Positions 41,643-51,091 of a stretch of DNA of 64,000 nucleotides are shown here, in pieces; the first letter of the stretch is position 1, and every line of letters begins with the position of its first letter. Source of the DNA: Bacillota bacterium (GTDB lineage Bacteria; Bacillota; Clostridia; Lachnospirales; Lachnospiraceae); NCBI GenBank assembly GCA_023409535.1, contig JAEYGZ010000047.1, forward strand, positions 1-64,000. Direction: 5' to 3'. The notes under the pieces are model-generated. The model made no database searches and was not told the DNA's origin. It saw only the letters and a list, made by a program, of their open reading frames with translations. A program made the translations under genes and the position numbers.

Positions 41643-42341
41643 ATGAAAAAAATCGGAATAATCGGCGCAATGGACGAAGAGGTTCTTATTATAAAAAATC
41701 AGATGCAGGCTTCCAAGGTAAAAACAATTGCTTCCATGGACTTTTATGAGGGTATATTTCAAGGGAAGGAGACCGTGGTGGTGCGCTGCGGTATCGGTAA
41801 GGTGAACGCCGCTGTTTGTACACAGATTCTGGCGGATTTGTTTCAAGTGGAGGCGGTGATTAATACAGGGGTTGCCGGTTCCCTTAAAAATGAGATCGAT
41901 ATCGCCGATATCGTGCTGTCCACAGATACCTTGCAGCATGATGTTGACGCTTCCGGCTTTGGTTATCCGGTAGGAGTGATTCCCCGGATGGAGCAATCCG
42001 TCTTTCAGGCAGATGAGCATCTGATCGTGCTGGCAAGGGAGGTTTGCGCCAGAGAGCTGCCGGAGATCGGTGTTCATACCGGACGAATTGTCAGCGGGGA
42101 CCAGTTTATCTCCGACAGTAAGAAAAAGGCCTGGCTTACGGAGAACTTTGATGGCTGCTGCACAGAGATGGAGGGTGCGGCAATTGCGCATACCGCTTAC
42201 TTAAACAGGCTTCCCTTCTTAATTATCCGCGCTATCTCGGATAAGGCGGATCACAGCGCAGAGATGAATTATGCGGAATTTGAAGAACTTGCCATCAGAA
42301 ATACAGTGAAGTTGTTAAATGGCCTGATTGCCAGCTTATAA
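41643..42341 (+). CDS. mtnN: 5'-methylthioadenosine/S-adenosylhomocysteine nucleosidase
   Basis: A 232-residue nucleosidase that removes adenine from methylthioadenosine and S-adenosylhomocysteine. IGIIGAMDEEV at the start holds the catalytic-base glutamate; GVAGSL, GDQFI, EMEGAA and AISDKAD mark the phosphorylase-like active site with the catalytic aspartate in ISDKAD. The ATG at 41643 follows GGAGAAGGA; a TTG 18 bases upstream opens the same frame but precedes this site. Monocistronic, with its own promoter and terminator. Confidence 0.93.
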   Translation: MKKIGIIGAMDEEVLIIKNQMQASKVKTIASMDFYEGIFQGKETVVVRCGIGKVNAAVCTQILADLFQVEAVINTGVAGSLKNEIDIADIVLSTDTLQHDVDASGFGYPVGVIPRMEQSVFQADEHLIVLAREVCARELPEIGVHTGRIVSGDQFISDSKKKAWLTENFDGCCTEMEGAAIAHTAYLNRLPFLIIRAISDKADHSAEMNYAEFEELAIRNTVKLLNGLIASL

Positions 42342-42447
42342 ACTAGCTGCGGACAGAGCGATAGCTTAGATCAAATAAGAAGTATTGACGTAAGAATAGA
42401 CAAAGGAGCACAGGAATAGATATAAGAACAGACATAAGCAGGATAGA

Positions 42448-42494
42448 GGATGCCGCTGACAGAGGCTCACAGGGTTGTCAGCGGCATCCTTAAA
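42448..42494 (+). terminator. Strong hairpin terminator after mtnN
   Basis: GGATGCCGCTGACA (42448-42461) pairs perfectly with TGTCAGCGGCATCC (42476-42489), followed by a T-containing stretch. The 306-base gap from 42342 to 42647 otherwise holds a purine-rich spacer and the moxR promoter. Confidence 0.75.
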
Positions 42495-42535
42495 TTTGTA
42501 CAATAAAAAGTTCGAAAAGTAATGCAATTCTTACA

Positions 42536-42564
42536 TTCACAGTTCTTTACCAATACAGTATAAT
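42536..42564 (+). promoter_or_regulatory. Promoter of the moxR operon
   Basis: TTCACA (42536-42541), a 17-base spacer and perfect TATAAT (42559-42564), about 84 bases before the MoxR gene. Confidence 0.6.
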
Positions 42565-42647
42565 TATGGAAGAACAATGTATCAAGCAGAAAACCGGTTT
42601 TATTGCAAAGTAATAGATAAAAGAGCATACGAAGAATGGAGGATAGC

Positions 42648-43589
42648 ATGAAAAATCAAAATAAAATTGAGGAAATGATACATAACATGGAACAGATCAT
42701 CGTAGGGAAACGGGAAGTGATTGAATTTACGCTGGTTACCCTGCTGGCGGGAGGGCATCTGCTCCTGGAGGATGTTCCCGGAGTGGGCAAGACGACGCTG
42801 GCAAAAACGATTGCGCAGACCATTCATTGCGGCTTTACAAGAATTCAGTTTACCCCGGATACGCTGCCAAGCGATGTGACCGGTCTATCCATCTATAACA
42901 TGCAGAGCGGAAGGTTTGAATACTCCAAGGGAGCCATCGTAAACAATATCATTCTTGCGGATGAGATAAACCGTACCTCGCCTAAGACTCAGGCAAGCCT
43001 TTTGGAGGCTATGGAGGAGAAGCAGGTTACGGTGGATGGCGTCACCTATCCAATACCCAGACCTTTTATGGTCATTGCAACGCAGAACCCGGTGGATTAT
43101 CTGGGTACCTATAACCTGCCGGAGGCGCAGCTGGACCGGTTTATGATGAAGCTATCCATCGGATACCCCCAGCTTGGTGAGGAGCAGCTGATGGCGGACC
43201 GCTTCTTAAACAGGCAGCTAACCCAGGCACTGGCGCCGGTGGTGGAGGGGGAGACGGTTCTTGAGATGCAGAAGGAAGTGGAAGAGGTAAAGGTTAGTCA
43301 GGATCTAATTAACTACATCACAAGGCTGGTTGCGGAGACAAGAAAGGACAGCAATATTACTCTGGGAGCAAGCCCGAGAGCGACCCTGGCGCTGCTTCGC
43401 GCTTCCCAGGCACGTGCCTACCTCATGGGGCGGGATTATGTTATTCCGGATGATATTATCGGGCTGATACAACCTGTGATCGCCCACCGTATTATTCTGG
43501 CTCCGGAAGCGAGACTCTCCCAGACAAAGAGCGATAAAATATTAAAAAATGTAATGGCAAAGGTACCTGTTCCGGTTCTGGCCAAATAG
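42648..43589 (+). CDS. MoxR-family AAA+ ATPase
   Basis: A 313-residue AAA+ protein. Walker A is GVGKTTLAK (about 44-52), Walker B is ILADEINR (about 103-110), and ATQNPVDYLG contains sensor 1. MoxR ATPases act as chaperones for von Willebrand or DUF58 partners, here the next two genes. The ATG at 42648 follows GGAGG; an ATG 12 bases earlier overlaps it. First gene of the classic MoxR-DUF58-transglutaminase operon. Confidence 0.92.
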   Translation: MKNQNKIEEMIHNMEQIIVGKREVIEFTLVTLLAGGHLLLEDVPGVGKTTLAKTIAQTIHCGFTRIQFTPDTLPSDVTGLSIYNMQSGRFEYSKGAIVNNIILADEINRTSPKTQASLLEAMEEKQVTVDGVTYPIPRPFMVIATQNPVDYLGTYNLPEAQLDRFMMKLSIGYPQLGEEQLMADRFLNRQLTQALAPVVEGETVLEMQKEVEEVKVSQDLINYITRLVAETRKDSNITLGASPRATLALLRASQARAYLMGRDYVIPDDIIGLIQPVIAHRIILAPEARLSQTKSDKILKNVMAKVPVPVLAK

Positions 43590-43604
43590 AGATGGGATAA
43601 AATT

Positions 43605-44801
43605 ATGATATTAAATCGTTTGATTTTTGTGGCAGCAATTATCGGAAGCGGAGTATTTGCCTCCTATTATGGAGGTAATATTTCTTATGCACTTTTTTAC
43701 CTTACCATACTTATTCCTGTGATTGCTTTTTTATATACGGTGTATGTATATTTTCGATTTAAGATTTATCAATCCATGGAGGCATATCTGGTAGTAAAGG
43801 GAGATTGGACGATGTACTCCTTTGCGATCGCCAATGAGGACTATATCACCTTTCGTAATGTCAAGGTGAATTTCCTTGAAGACAAGTCAACGATTGAAGC
43901 GGCACATCAGAAGACCGAATACAGCCTCCTGCCAAATGACAGTGAACGGATGGAGACAAGAATCAAATGCAATTACCGGGGCGAATACTATATTGGTGTG
44001 GATACCATTGAAGTGACAGATTTTCTGTATTTGTTCAAGATTACTTATCCTATCCTGTCTAAGCTTAAGGTAGTGGTACTTCCCAGGGTGGTACAGCTGG
44101 ACCGGCTGGGGATTGCACCTCCCCAGAGCGATGTGAAGAATCCCATGCGGTTTAGCAATGCGGCTGAGGAGGAGCTGGATACGGAGGTAAGAAAATATTA
44201 TCCCGGCGACAGCAGGAAGAGGGTTCACTGGAAGGCATCCGCCAGAATGCGGGAGCTTATCAGCCGAAAATACCAGCATATTCCAAAGGCGGAGATTGTT
44301 CTGTTCATGGATCTGGCCAAGATAGGAGAGGAAGAGCTGAAGGTGGTTCAGGCAGAGGATAAAATTATTGAAAGCGTCCTGGCAATAGCGAATTTCTATG
44401 CAATAAGAGGAACCCCCTCTCAGATTATTTATGATCTGGAGGGCCGGCATCATATCTCGATTGCCGCCAAGGAAGACTTTAATGCATTTTATAAAGCCTG
44501 CGCACGCATTCAGTTTCAGGCCGCTCTTCCTGTCAGTGAACTGTTAAAAGAACGGCTGCACCGGGGGAATACGGGTATGTTCTGTGTCGCGGCAACCCAC
44601 AACCTGACAAAGGAGCTTTATCTGGCGGCTCTTCAGGCGGTATCCGCCGGTAATCATGTCTGCATCCTTTATATCAGCGATGATCTGTCGGAGGGTTCAA
44701 AGAAATTAATTGACAGTATGAAGAATGCCGGAATTGAGGTATATCAGATTATGTGGTCTGAGGACATTACGGAGGTCCTCACCCAGGAAATTATCGCCTG
44801 A
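43605..44801 (+). CDS. DUF58-domain membrane protein
   Basis: A 398-residue protein. Two N-terminal membrane segments (about 4-42), a beta-rich stretch, and the DUF58 core with the signature YYPGDSRKRVHWKASARM (about 198-215), then a vWA-like part beginning EIVLFMDL. DUF58 proteins work with MoxR ATPases in assembling or remodelling envelope components. It starts 15 bases after MoxR. Confidence 0.88.
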   Translation: MILNRLIFVAAIIGSGVFASYYGGNISYALFYLTILIPVIAFLYTVYVYFRFKIYQSMEAYLVVKGDWTMYSFAIANEDYITFRNVKVNFLEDKSTIEAAHQKTEYSLLPNDSERMETRIKCNYRGEYYIGVDTIEVTDFLYLFKITYPILSKLKVVVLPRVVQLDRLGIAPPQSDVKNPMRFSNAAEEELDTEVRKYYPGDSRKRVHWKASARMRELISRKYQHIPKAEIVLFMDLAKIGEEELKVVQAEDKIIESVLAIANFYAIRGTPSQIIYDLEGRHHISIAAKEDFNAFYKACARIQFQAALPVSELLKERLHRGNTGMFCVAATHNLTKELYLAALQAVSAGNHVCILYISDDLSEGSKKLIDSMKNAGIEVYQIMWSEDITEVLTQEIIA

Positions 44802-44867
44802 ATTATTGAAAAAGAAAGCATGCTATTATGCTGTTTACGAATCAGTCGTAGCAAAGGAGGGATTGCT

Positions 44868-47288
44868 GTGTTCCATGACAGGGAGAGGCTGTATCAGGCG
44901 TATCGCAGTCTGCTTAGCATGGCTTTATGCTGGGCGCTGAGCCTGATTATCAACCAGTATTATGAGCTTCGGGTACCGGTTATTGCCGGTGCATTCTTTT
45001 CGCTATTGCCTGCGATATGTATTTATCTTATTGATTTGTATAAGAAATATGCCATCACCTATCTGGTAATGGCCGGTATTCTCCCGCTTCTGGCATTAAT
45101 TTTCTGGATCAGAAGCTTCAATCCTTTTACCTGGCTTTTCGGGCTGCTTCATTGGATAACCGTCTATAACGGCTCTGAAGAACTGCATGTATCCCAATAT
45201 GCAAATTTCATCCTCTTTCTGATGGGTTTTGTATTAACCGCATTGTTCTTCCTTCTGCTTTGGTCTCTGCAGCTTAAGATCGTTATTGCGATAGCGGTTT
45301 TTGCTGCAATGGTGGTTCTCAGTGTGGTTGAATTTAATATGAATAAGGCAGCGGTGGGAATCTTCCTGTTCTATCTGCTGTCAGTGATTGTTGAGTGCTG
45401 CGGTGTTCTCTATGCAAAGAGAGCCGGTAAGCAGGAGAAAAAAGAGAGCATCCTGTATCTCGCTCCGGTCTGCCTGCTACTTGCAATTCTTGCAATTGCC
45501 CTGCCCTCGAAGAAAGAACCCATCGAATGGGTTACCATTAAGAATATCTATCACACCATGAAGGATCAGCTTGAAGTATGGAGAACGGATCTGGATTATT
45601 ATTTCAGTAGGCAGGACAATGAATTCTTCCTTAGCCTGACCGGTTATTCCGAGAATGGGGGCGACCTTGACAATAGCGGCAGTAAGCTGCTTACAGACAG
45701 TAAAGTTGCACTGAAGATCTCCGGCTATTCCAAAAATAAAGCAGTCTATCTGATCGGTTCGGTCAGCAATAGTTACACCGGACACAGTTGGGAGAAAAAT
45801 CATGAGGATTTTCTGCCTGGTGAGAAGGATTATCAGCTGGATTATATGGAATTGGTATATGCGTTGGCCAGACAGAAGCCGGAGACGCTTGAGAATAACA
45901 GCTTTGTGGATCGCGTGACCTATAAGATTACTTATAATAATATTAAGACCAAGACCTTCTTTTATCCGATCAAGACCTGCTGGTATGACCTCCTGTCAGG
46001 CAGGCAGGAACCGGAAACCGGACCCTCCAATCTTATCTTTGATAAGGCAAAGGGGAAGGGCACATCCTATGAGCTGTTCTTTTATGAAATGAATTTATAT
46101 GGAGATGCCTTTATCAGGATGTTAGAGGATGCGGATTCCTTTTCCTATGACCGGGCGCAAAGTGTTAACCTGACTTCCCTTGCATGGTTGAATGAAAATG
46201 TTTTTACTTATAACAATACGGAAAGCCTGGAGAGCAGGTGGGATTTCTATGAGGTACTGAAAAACCGCGCCGACACAATTAAGCAGAATTATACCGGTTT
46301 ACCGGAGGAGCTGCCGGACAGAGTAAGACAGCTGGCGTATGAAATTACCGCCGGATATGATACGGCCTATGATAAGCTGAAGGCAATAGAAGCCTACCTG
46401 AAAGGCTATACCTATTCCCTTTCTCCCGAGAAAGCACCTAAGGGTCATGACTTTGTGGATTATTTTCTCTTTGAAAGCAAGGAGGGGTATTGTACCTCCT
46501 ATGCGACGGCTATGGCAGTACTTGGCCGCTGTATCGGGGTTCCCATGCGTTATGTGGAAGGCTTTGTGGCAAAATATCAGAACAAGGATGAGGCGGGCAT
46601 GTATCCTGTGCCCAACAGCCAGGCTCATGCCTGGGCGGAGGCTTATATTGAAGGTGTAGGCTGGATACCCTTTGAAGCTACCGGGATATACTTTGACGCC
46701 AGATATACCAGGTGGGCAGAACCCTCGAAGGAGGGGGGAGTAATGCCGGAAAATTACGAGAATCCCTATGAACAGTATCCAAGCGGAACATTTCCTGCTT
46801 ATACAGGCGAGATTATACCCTCCGAGCCTGAGAAGGATAACACCATGGAGGAGATCGGGTATGGCATCCTTGCCTTCGCGGCGGCAGTTGTTATGGTATT
46901 GCTTTTCATTGTTATTTATTATCAGGCGCTTGGATATCGCTACAGAAAGGCCTATGACAGGTCGGATAACAGCCAAAAAATGTACCTGATGTTTTTGCGG
47001 ATTCTGGTGCTGTTAACCAAGGAAGGCTTTGCGCTTGGTGAACAGGAAACGATACTTATGCTTGCGCAGAGAGTAAAGGACCGCTATCATTATAATCGTG
47101 TTGCCTTTCCCGAGATTGCGGATATTTTCATGCGGTACCGGTATGCCGGGGCAGAAGTGACGCCGGAAGAGCTGGAGAAGGTCGTTCTGTTTCGGGGCGG
47201 ACTTGCAGAAAAGCAGAGAGAAGAACAGCCGGGAATGAAGCTCTGGCTGGAGGAATTTTCGTTTCTGATGAAAAATAAATCATTGTGA
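44868..47288 (+). CDS. Transglutaminase-like membrane protein
   Basis: An 806-residue protein. An N-terminal membrane block of five to six helices (about 10-205), an extracytoplasmic region, and a transglutaminase/protease-like core with catalytic Cys in EGYCTSYATAMAVL (about 540), His in QAHAWAEAYI and Asp/Glu in the following strand; another helix (about 665-685) precedes a cytoplasmic tail. By context it acts with MoxR and DUF58 at the cell surface. The start is GTG at 44868 with AAAGGAGGG six bases ahead; the ATG at 44820 has no ribosome site. Its 3' end overlaps spoIID by nine bases, convergently. Confidence 0.85.
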   Translation: MFHDRERLYQAYRSLLSMALCWALSLIINQYYELRVPVIAGAFFSLLPAICIYLIDLYKKYAITYLVMAGILPLLALIFWIRSFNPFTWLFGLLHWITVYNGSEELHVSQYANFILFLMGFVLTALFFLLLWSLQLKIVIAIAVFAAMVVLSVVEFNMNKAAVGIFLFYLLSVIVECCGVLYAKRAGKQEKKESILYLAPVCLLLAILAIALPSKKEPIEWVTIKNIYHTMKDQLEVWRTDLDYYFSRQDNEFFLSLTGYSENGGDLDNSGSKLLTDSKVALKISGYSKNKAVYLIGSVSNSYTGHSWEKNHEDFLPGEKDYQLDYMELVYALARQKPETLENNSFVDRVTYKITYNNIKTKTFFYPIKTCWYDLLSGRQEPETGPSNLIFDKAKGKGTSYELFFYEMNLYGDAFIRMLEDADSFSYDRAQSVNLTSLAWLNENVFTYNNTESLESRWDFYEVLKNRADTIKQNYTGLPEELPDRVRQLAYEITAGYDTAYDKLKAIEAYLKGYTYSLSPEKAPKGHDFVDYFLFESKEGYCTSYATAMAVLGRCIGVPMRYVEGFVAKYQNKDEAGMYPVPNSQAHAWAEAYIEGVGWIPFEATGIYFDARYTRWAEPSKEGGVMPENYENPYEQYPSGTFPAYTGEIIPSEPEKDNTMEEIGYGILAFAAAVVMVLLFIVIYYQALGYRYRKAYDRSDNSQKMYLMFLRILVLLTKEGFALGEQETILMLAQRVKDRYHYNRVAFPEIADIFMRYRYAGAEVTPEELEKVVLFRGGLAEKQREEQPGMKLWLEEFSFLMKNKSL

Positions 47289-48239
47289 CAGATCTGCCAG
47301 GGAGGTTCCGGTATAGTAATAGGATAGAATCTCCTTATAGGTGGAACCCTCTTCTGCCATGGCATTTGCCCCGTATTGGCTTAAACCGATCCCATGCCCG
47401 GAGCCGTTGCAGACAATACGCACCTTGCCTTCATAATCTTCAATGTAAAAATGATTGGATGCAAGGCCAATAACCTTGGCAAATTCCTCCCCCGATACGG
47501 TGCGGCTGCCAAGGTTAATTTTTGTTGCGTAGCCTGCACTGTCGCGATTGGCTACGGTAACCTCATCAAAAAATTTCTTTTCGGACAGAGACAGATCGGC
47601 ATAATATTTATCCAGCAAAGCAATGAGATCATCAACCTCATATTCCTTGATGCTCAGATAATTGGTTGAGGTAATATCTTGCTTGCTGGATACGCTGACC
47701 AGATACGGAACAGAAACACCCCAGGCTTCCAGAGCATTACGGGTAAAGCCTGAACCGGTGTCAAAAAAGACCGGAAGGATCAGGTCGTTATCATAAAGGA
47801 TAACCTTATCCTTGGTGCTATGAATGGCATTTTCAAGCCTTGCATAATATTCGGAATAATCCTCGCTCCCCCAGTACTCCTTAAGCTCATCGCGGCCCAG
47901 ATAGGAAAGTCCCAGCTCTGAGGTCGTAAAATTACTCCTGTCAGAATCCTCATTCAGCAGAGCCATATTATACAGGGCATAGGTTCGTGCGATTACAGCC
48001 TGGGCCCGCAAGGCTTCCATTGCATAGCCGGTTGACATATTGGCAGCCACAACACCGATCAGGTATTCATCAAAGGAAAGCTTTTCTCTGGAGCCGTTCA
48101 CTTCATAATAAATTGTAAAATCCGCAGCATCTTTTGATGAGCTGCCAAATCTATCGCGGTTAAAAAGTGCTGTCAGAAGGAAAGGCACGCCAAAGACTAC
48201 CAGGCAGCCGATTAAGGTTTTCATCATAATTCTTTTCAT
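47280..48239 (-). CDS. spoIID: Stage II sporulation protein D (SpoIID)
   Basis: A 319-residue protein with one N-terminal membrane anchor (about 7-26) and the SpoIID domain: SFDEYLIGVVAANMS, EALRAQAVIARTYAL and the C-terminal GHGIGLSQYGANAMA. SpoIID is a lytic transglycosylase that, with SpoIIP and SpoIIM, drives engulfment of the forespore. GGAGGG precedes the ATG. No spoIIIA or spoIIQ gene is beside it. It converges on and overlaps the transglutaminase gene. Confidence 0.93.
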   Translation of the reverse strand: MKRIMMKTLIGCLVVFGVPFLLTALFNRDRFGSSSKDAADFTIYYEVNGSREKLSFDEYLIGVVAANMSTGYAMEALRAQAVIARTYALYNMALLNEDSDRSNFTTSELGLSYLGRDELKEYWGSEDYSEYYARLENAIHSTKDKVILYDNDLILPVFFDTGSGFTRNALEAWGVSVPYLVSVSSKQDITSTNYLSIKEYEVDDLIALLDKYYADLSLSEKKFFDEVTVANRDSAGYATKINLGSRTVSGEEFAKVIGLASNHFYIEDYEGKVRIVCNGSGHGIGLSQYGANAMAEEGSTYKEILSYYYTGTSLADLSQ

Positions 48240-48422
48240 AAAGCAATACCCTCCGGTGTATGTTTGTATTGTTACATTATATTTTTTTGAGATGGGCTTT
48301 ATGTATAATTATTTTATTGCAAAACCCCGAAAAATTGTTCATAATAAATATACGCTGACGAAATCTCGGGCAGAGGGCAGAGTTTATTTTTGCGCCGGAT
48401 CAAATCGAATTGGGAGAAGATT

Positions 48423-50759
48423 ATGAAAAAGAGAAGGTTAAATTATAAAAGTACCATTTATGCTTATATAATGATCGTCTCATTTATACCTATTTTGGTG
48501 CTGGGAGCGGTCTCTTACCGGACCTTTATCGATGCCATATCCGATAGAATAGCAGTGCAGACGGAATCAACCATTTCCCAGGTGAAAGACAGGGTGGATA
48601 CGGCTTTATATAATATAAGAAGCTATTACATAAACGAGCTTGATGAGGACGAGCTGGAATGGCTGATTAATACGGATATCTGGTATTCGGATTACTCCAA
48701 GCTGTATAAGGCGACCAATATTATGGCGGGTCCCAGCTACTATCTTACTTATATATCCGGATATACCTTTATTAATTTTAATACCCAATGGGTCTTAAGC
48801 AACAGGGGGATGTTCCGCTATGTTAAGGTAACCAATCAAAAGGAAATCGGGGAATTGTTCCATACCTATGACGGCACCCTTACCCGAACCTTCTGGAAGG
48901 ATAATACAAAGATGGCTGAAGTCAGCCTGCCAAGAGAAGAGATAAAAATAAACGGCTTGAATCTTGTGTTTAAGGCACCCCTGATTAATAAGAAGCCCAA
49001 CTGCCTTATGATCATTAATATTGATCAGACCAATCTCAGGAAAATATTGCGTGAGGATCTGGCAGACGGTGATATTACCGTCTTTGATAAGGACGGCGGT
49101 ATTGTATATACCACGAATAATGCCGTAGCTGCCTATTGCCGTCAGAATTTTAGTGATTTAAAACAAATAAAGAAATTCCGCTTATCCAACGGCAGAGAAT
49201 ACAGCATTGCAGCCGCAAATTCAGGTGTGCTTGACTGGACCTACATGGTAAGTCACGATATGGGCAAGATGAATTCCGGAGGAGAGGTTATCTTAACCTT
49301 AACCGTAATTTTGATTGTTCTGATCGCTGTAGTGCTGGGTGCCGCCGTACTGAGCACGCAGCGAATTTATAAGCCCATCGGCTTGCTGACAAAGAGGGTA
49401 GATGACCTCGCGGAGCCTATGGAGAACGGCACGGTTCCCCATAGCAGGGAGGGACGGGGATATGAGTTTGAGTATATTGCCAAAAGCATTGACCATCTGG
49501 TAGATAACCGGAACTTCTTTGAGAAGCTGCTTGCCGGCCAGCGTCCGAATCTGGTGGAGCTGTTCCAGATCAGGTTAATGAGGGGGGATATCCGTAAGGA
49601 ACACCTTGATAACTATCTTGATAATTATAAAATACAGAAGGTGAAGTACTATCTTCTCATTAACGGGATCTTAAAATCCGGGCCTAATCAGGAATTTTAT
49701 GATGAAACAAAGCAGGATGCCCTGCGTATCTCGGTAATTGAGAATATGCCGGAGCATATTAAGGGACTTCTGTTTCTTCCGCCGCTTCGATATGAAAGAA
49801 CCCTGGTATTAACCGTGGCGGCTGAGGATCTGCAGGAGCTGGATAAAAAAGGTGAAGCGATCTGTAATATGCTGAACGCTTACATCTCGGAAGCGTATGG
49901 CGTTCATATAAATGCAGGCGTCAGCTTAATCCACAGCGACCTTATGGAATTTAGAATTGCATACCAGGAAGCGCTGGAGGCAATGAAGAGCAATGAATTC
50001 CTGAGAAGCCAGGATCCTTCCTTTGATAATAATGTGCTGCTGTTCTATTCGGATATTAAAATTAAGCGGAGCCATTATACCTATGATCGTCTTGCAGAAC
50101 GCGAGCTAAAGGAAGCCATCGACTCCGGTGATGCTGCTGCGGCTTTTAAGCTGGTTGATCATTTTATAGACGCTATGGTTGAAAATGATGCGATTCAGAG
50201 TGATTATTACCTGCACCTTCACCGGATTGTGATAGCGGCCATGCTGGTCGCCACAGACGCGGGAATTACGCTGGATCATGTATTTGATAAGGATATGGAG
50301 AACAACATCTTCTTGAAGATGGATCAGATCTATGATATCGAGAAGATGCGTCACTTTATTAAAAATAAGGTAATTAAGCCGGTCATAACCATCGTAAGCG
50401 ACTCCAGAACCAGTAAATCAACGGATACCATGAAGGATATCGAAAGACTGGTTGAGGAAACCAGCGGAAATATTACACTGGCGGAATGTGCAGAGCGCTT
50501 ACATTATCATCCGTCCTATATCTGGAAGATCACCAAGATGAAAATCAATATGACTTTTACGGATTATGTGGGCAGTTATAAGATAGAAAAGGCAAAAGAG
50601 CTGTTATTAAATACGGATAGGAATATATCCGATATCGCAGCAGCATTAAATTATACAAATGCACAGAACTTTATACGCTTCTTCAGTAAGATGGAGGGTA
50701 TTACACCGGGTAAGTTCCGCAGCATGAACAAGGTCCGGGGGGAACGGACTGATCCATGA
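48423..50759 (+). CDS. Membrane-bound AraC-type regulator with extracytoplasmic sensor
   Basis: A 778-residue protein. Membrane helix at about 10-32, extracytoplasmic Cache-like sensor (33-285), second helix (about 288-308), a HAMP-like and helical middle part, and a C-terminal AraC double helix-turn-helix (about 670-770; ITLAECAERLHYHPSYIWKI and ISDIAAALNYTNAQNFIRFFSK). This YesN/YtdP-like architecture senses extracellular sugar, probably through a binding protein, and activates the neighbouring transporter. The ATG at 48423 follows GGGAGAAG. The rhamnogalacturonan locus it precedes is its likely target. Confidence 0.88.
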   Translation: MKKRRLNYKSTIYAYIMIVSFIPILVLGAVSYRTFIDAISDRIAVQTESTISQVKDRVDTALYNIRSYYINELDEDELEWLINTDIWYSDYSKLYKATNIMAGPSYYLTYISGYTFINFNTQWVLSNRGMFRYVKVTNQKEIGELFHTYDGTLTRTFWKDNTKMAEVSLPREEIKINGLNLVFKAPLINKKPNCLMIINIDQTNLRKILREDLADGDITVFDKDGGIVYTTNNAVAAYCRQNFSDLKQIKKFRLSNGREYSIAAANSGVLDWTYMVSHDMGKMNSGGEVILTLTVILIVLIAVVLGAAVLSTQRIYKPIGLLTKRVDDLAEPMENGTVPHSREGRGYEFEYIAKSIDHLVDNRNFFEKLLAGQRPNLVELFQIRLMRGDIRKEHLDNYLDNYKIQKVKYYLLINGILKSGPNQEFYDETKQDALRISVIENMPEHIKGLLFLPPLRYERTLVLTVAAEDLQELDKKGEAICNMLNAYISEAYGVHINAGVSLIHSDLMEFRIAYQEALEAMKSNEFLRSQDPSFDNNVLLFYSDIKIKRSHYTYDRLAERELKEAIDSGDAAAAFKLVDHFIDAMVENDAIQSDYYLHLHRIVIAAMLVATDAGITLDHVFDKDMENNIFLKMDQIYDIEKMRHFIKNKVIKPVITIVSDSRTSKSTDTMKDIERLVEETSGNITLAECAERLHYHPSYIWKITKMKINMTFTDYVGSYKIEKAKELLLNTDRNISDIAAALNYTNAQNFIRFFSKMEGITPGKFRSMNKVRGERTDP

Positions 50760-50791
50760 GCTTAAGCTGCCAATAATCAACGAATACAGGA

Positions 50792-50833
50792 AAGCGATAA
50801 TACATGATAATTTGAGTATTATCGCTTCTTTTT
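50792..50833 (+). terminator. Intrinsic terminator after the membrane AraC gene
   Basis: AAGCGATAATAC (50792-50803) pairs with GTATTATCGCTT (50816-50827), followed by CTTTTTT. It separates the regulator from the transporter operon. In the rest of the 332-base gap up to 51092 I see a CCTCC/GGAGG palindrome near 50987-50998 and no convincing promoter. Confidence 0.85.
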
Positions 50834-51091
50834 TGGCGAAATTCAGAATAATCAATTTATTTTTACAGAGAATCCCGGGTAGACAAAAAGATAATAAATG
50901 TTCAATATACACAAAAACCATAGCCATATTATGTGGATTACGACCAATATGTATAAATGAAAAGAATATGATTATTTACGTAATTCCTCCGGGGAGGTTA
51001 AACTAGCACTAGTAACCCGAGAAAATTGTACCGGGAATAAACAATATGCACAATGAAATCAACCGGTATATGAAATTTAAGGAGGAGGATT

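Noticed and set aside
41640..42191. 183-codon minus-strand gene opposite mtnN
   Set aside because: Shadow of the mtnN reading frame, with no domain similarity that I can see.
43887..44453. 188-codon minus-strand gene opposite the DUF58 gene
   Set aside because: Shadow frame; the DUF58 protein on the plus strand has clear family motifs.
46299..46976. 225-codon minus-strand gene opposite the transglutaminase gene
   Set aside because: Shadow frame over the catalytic transglutaminase core.
48390..48422. Upstream in-frame TTG start of the membrane AraC regulator
   Set aside because: No ribosome site; the ATG at 48423 has GGGAGAAG and is followed by the normal membrane anchor.
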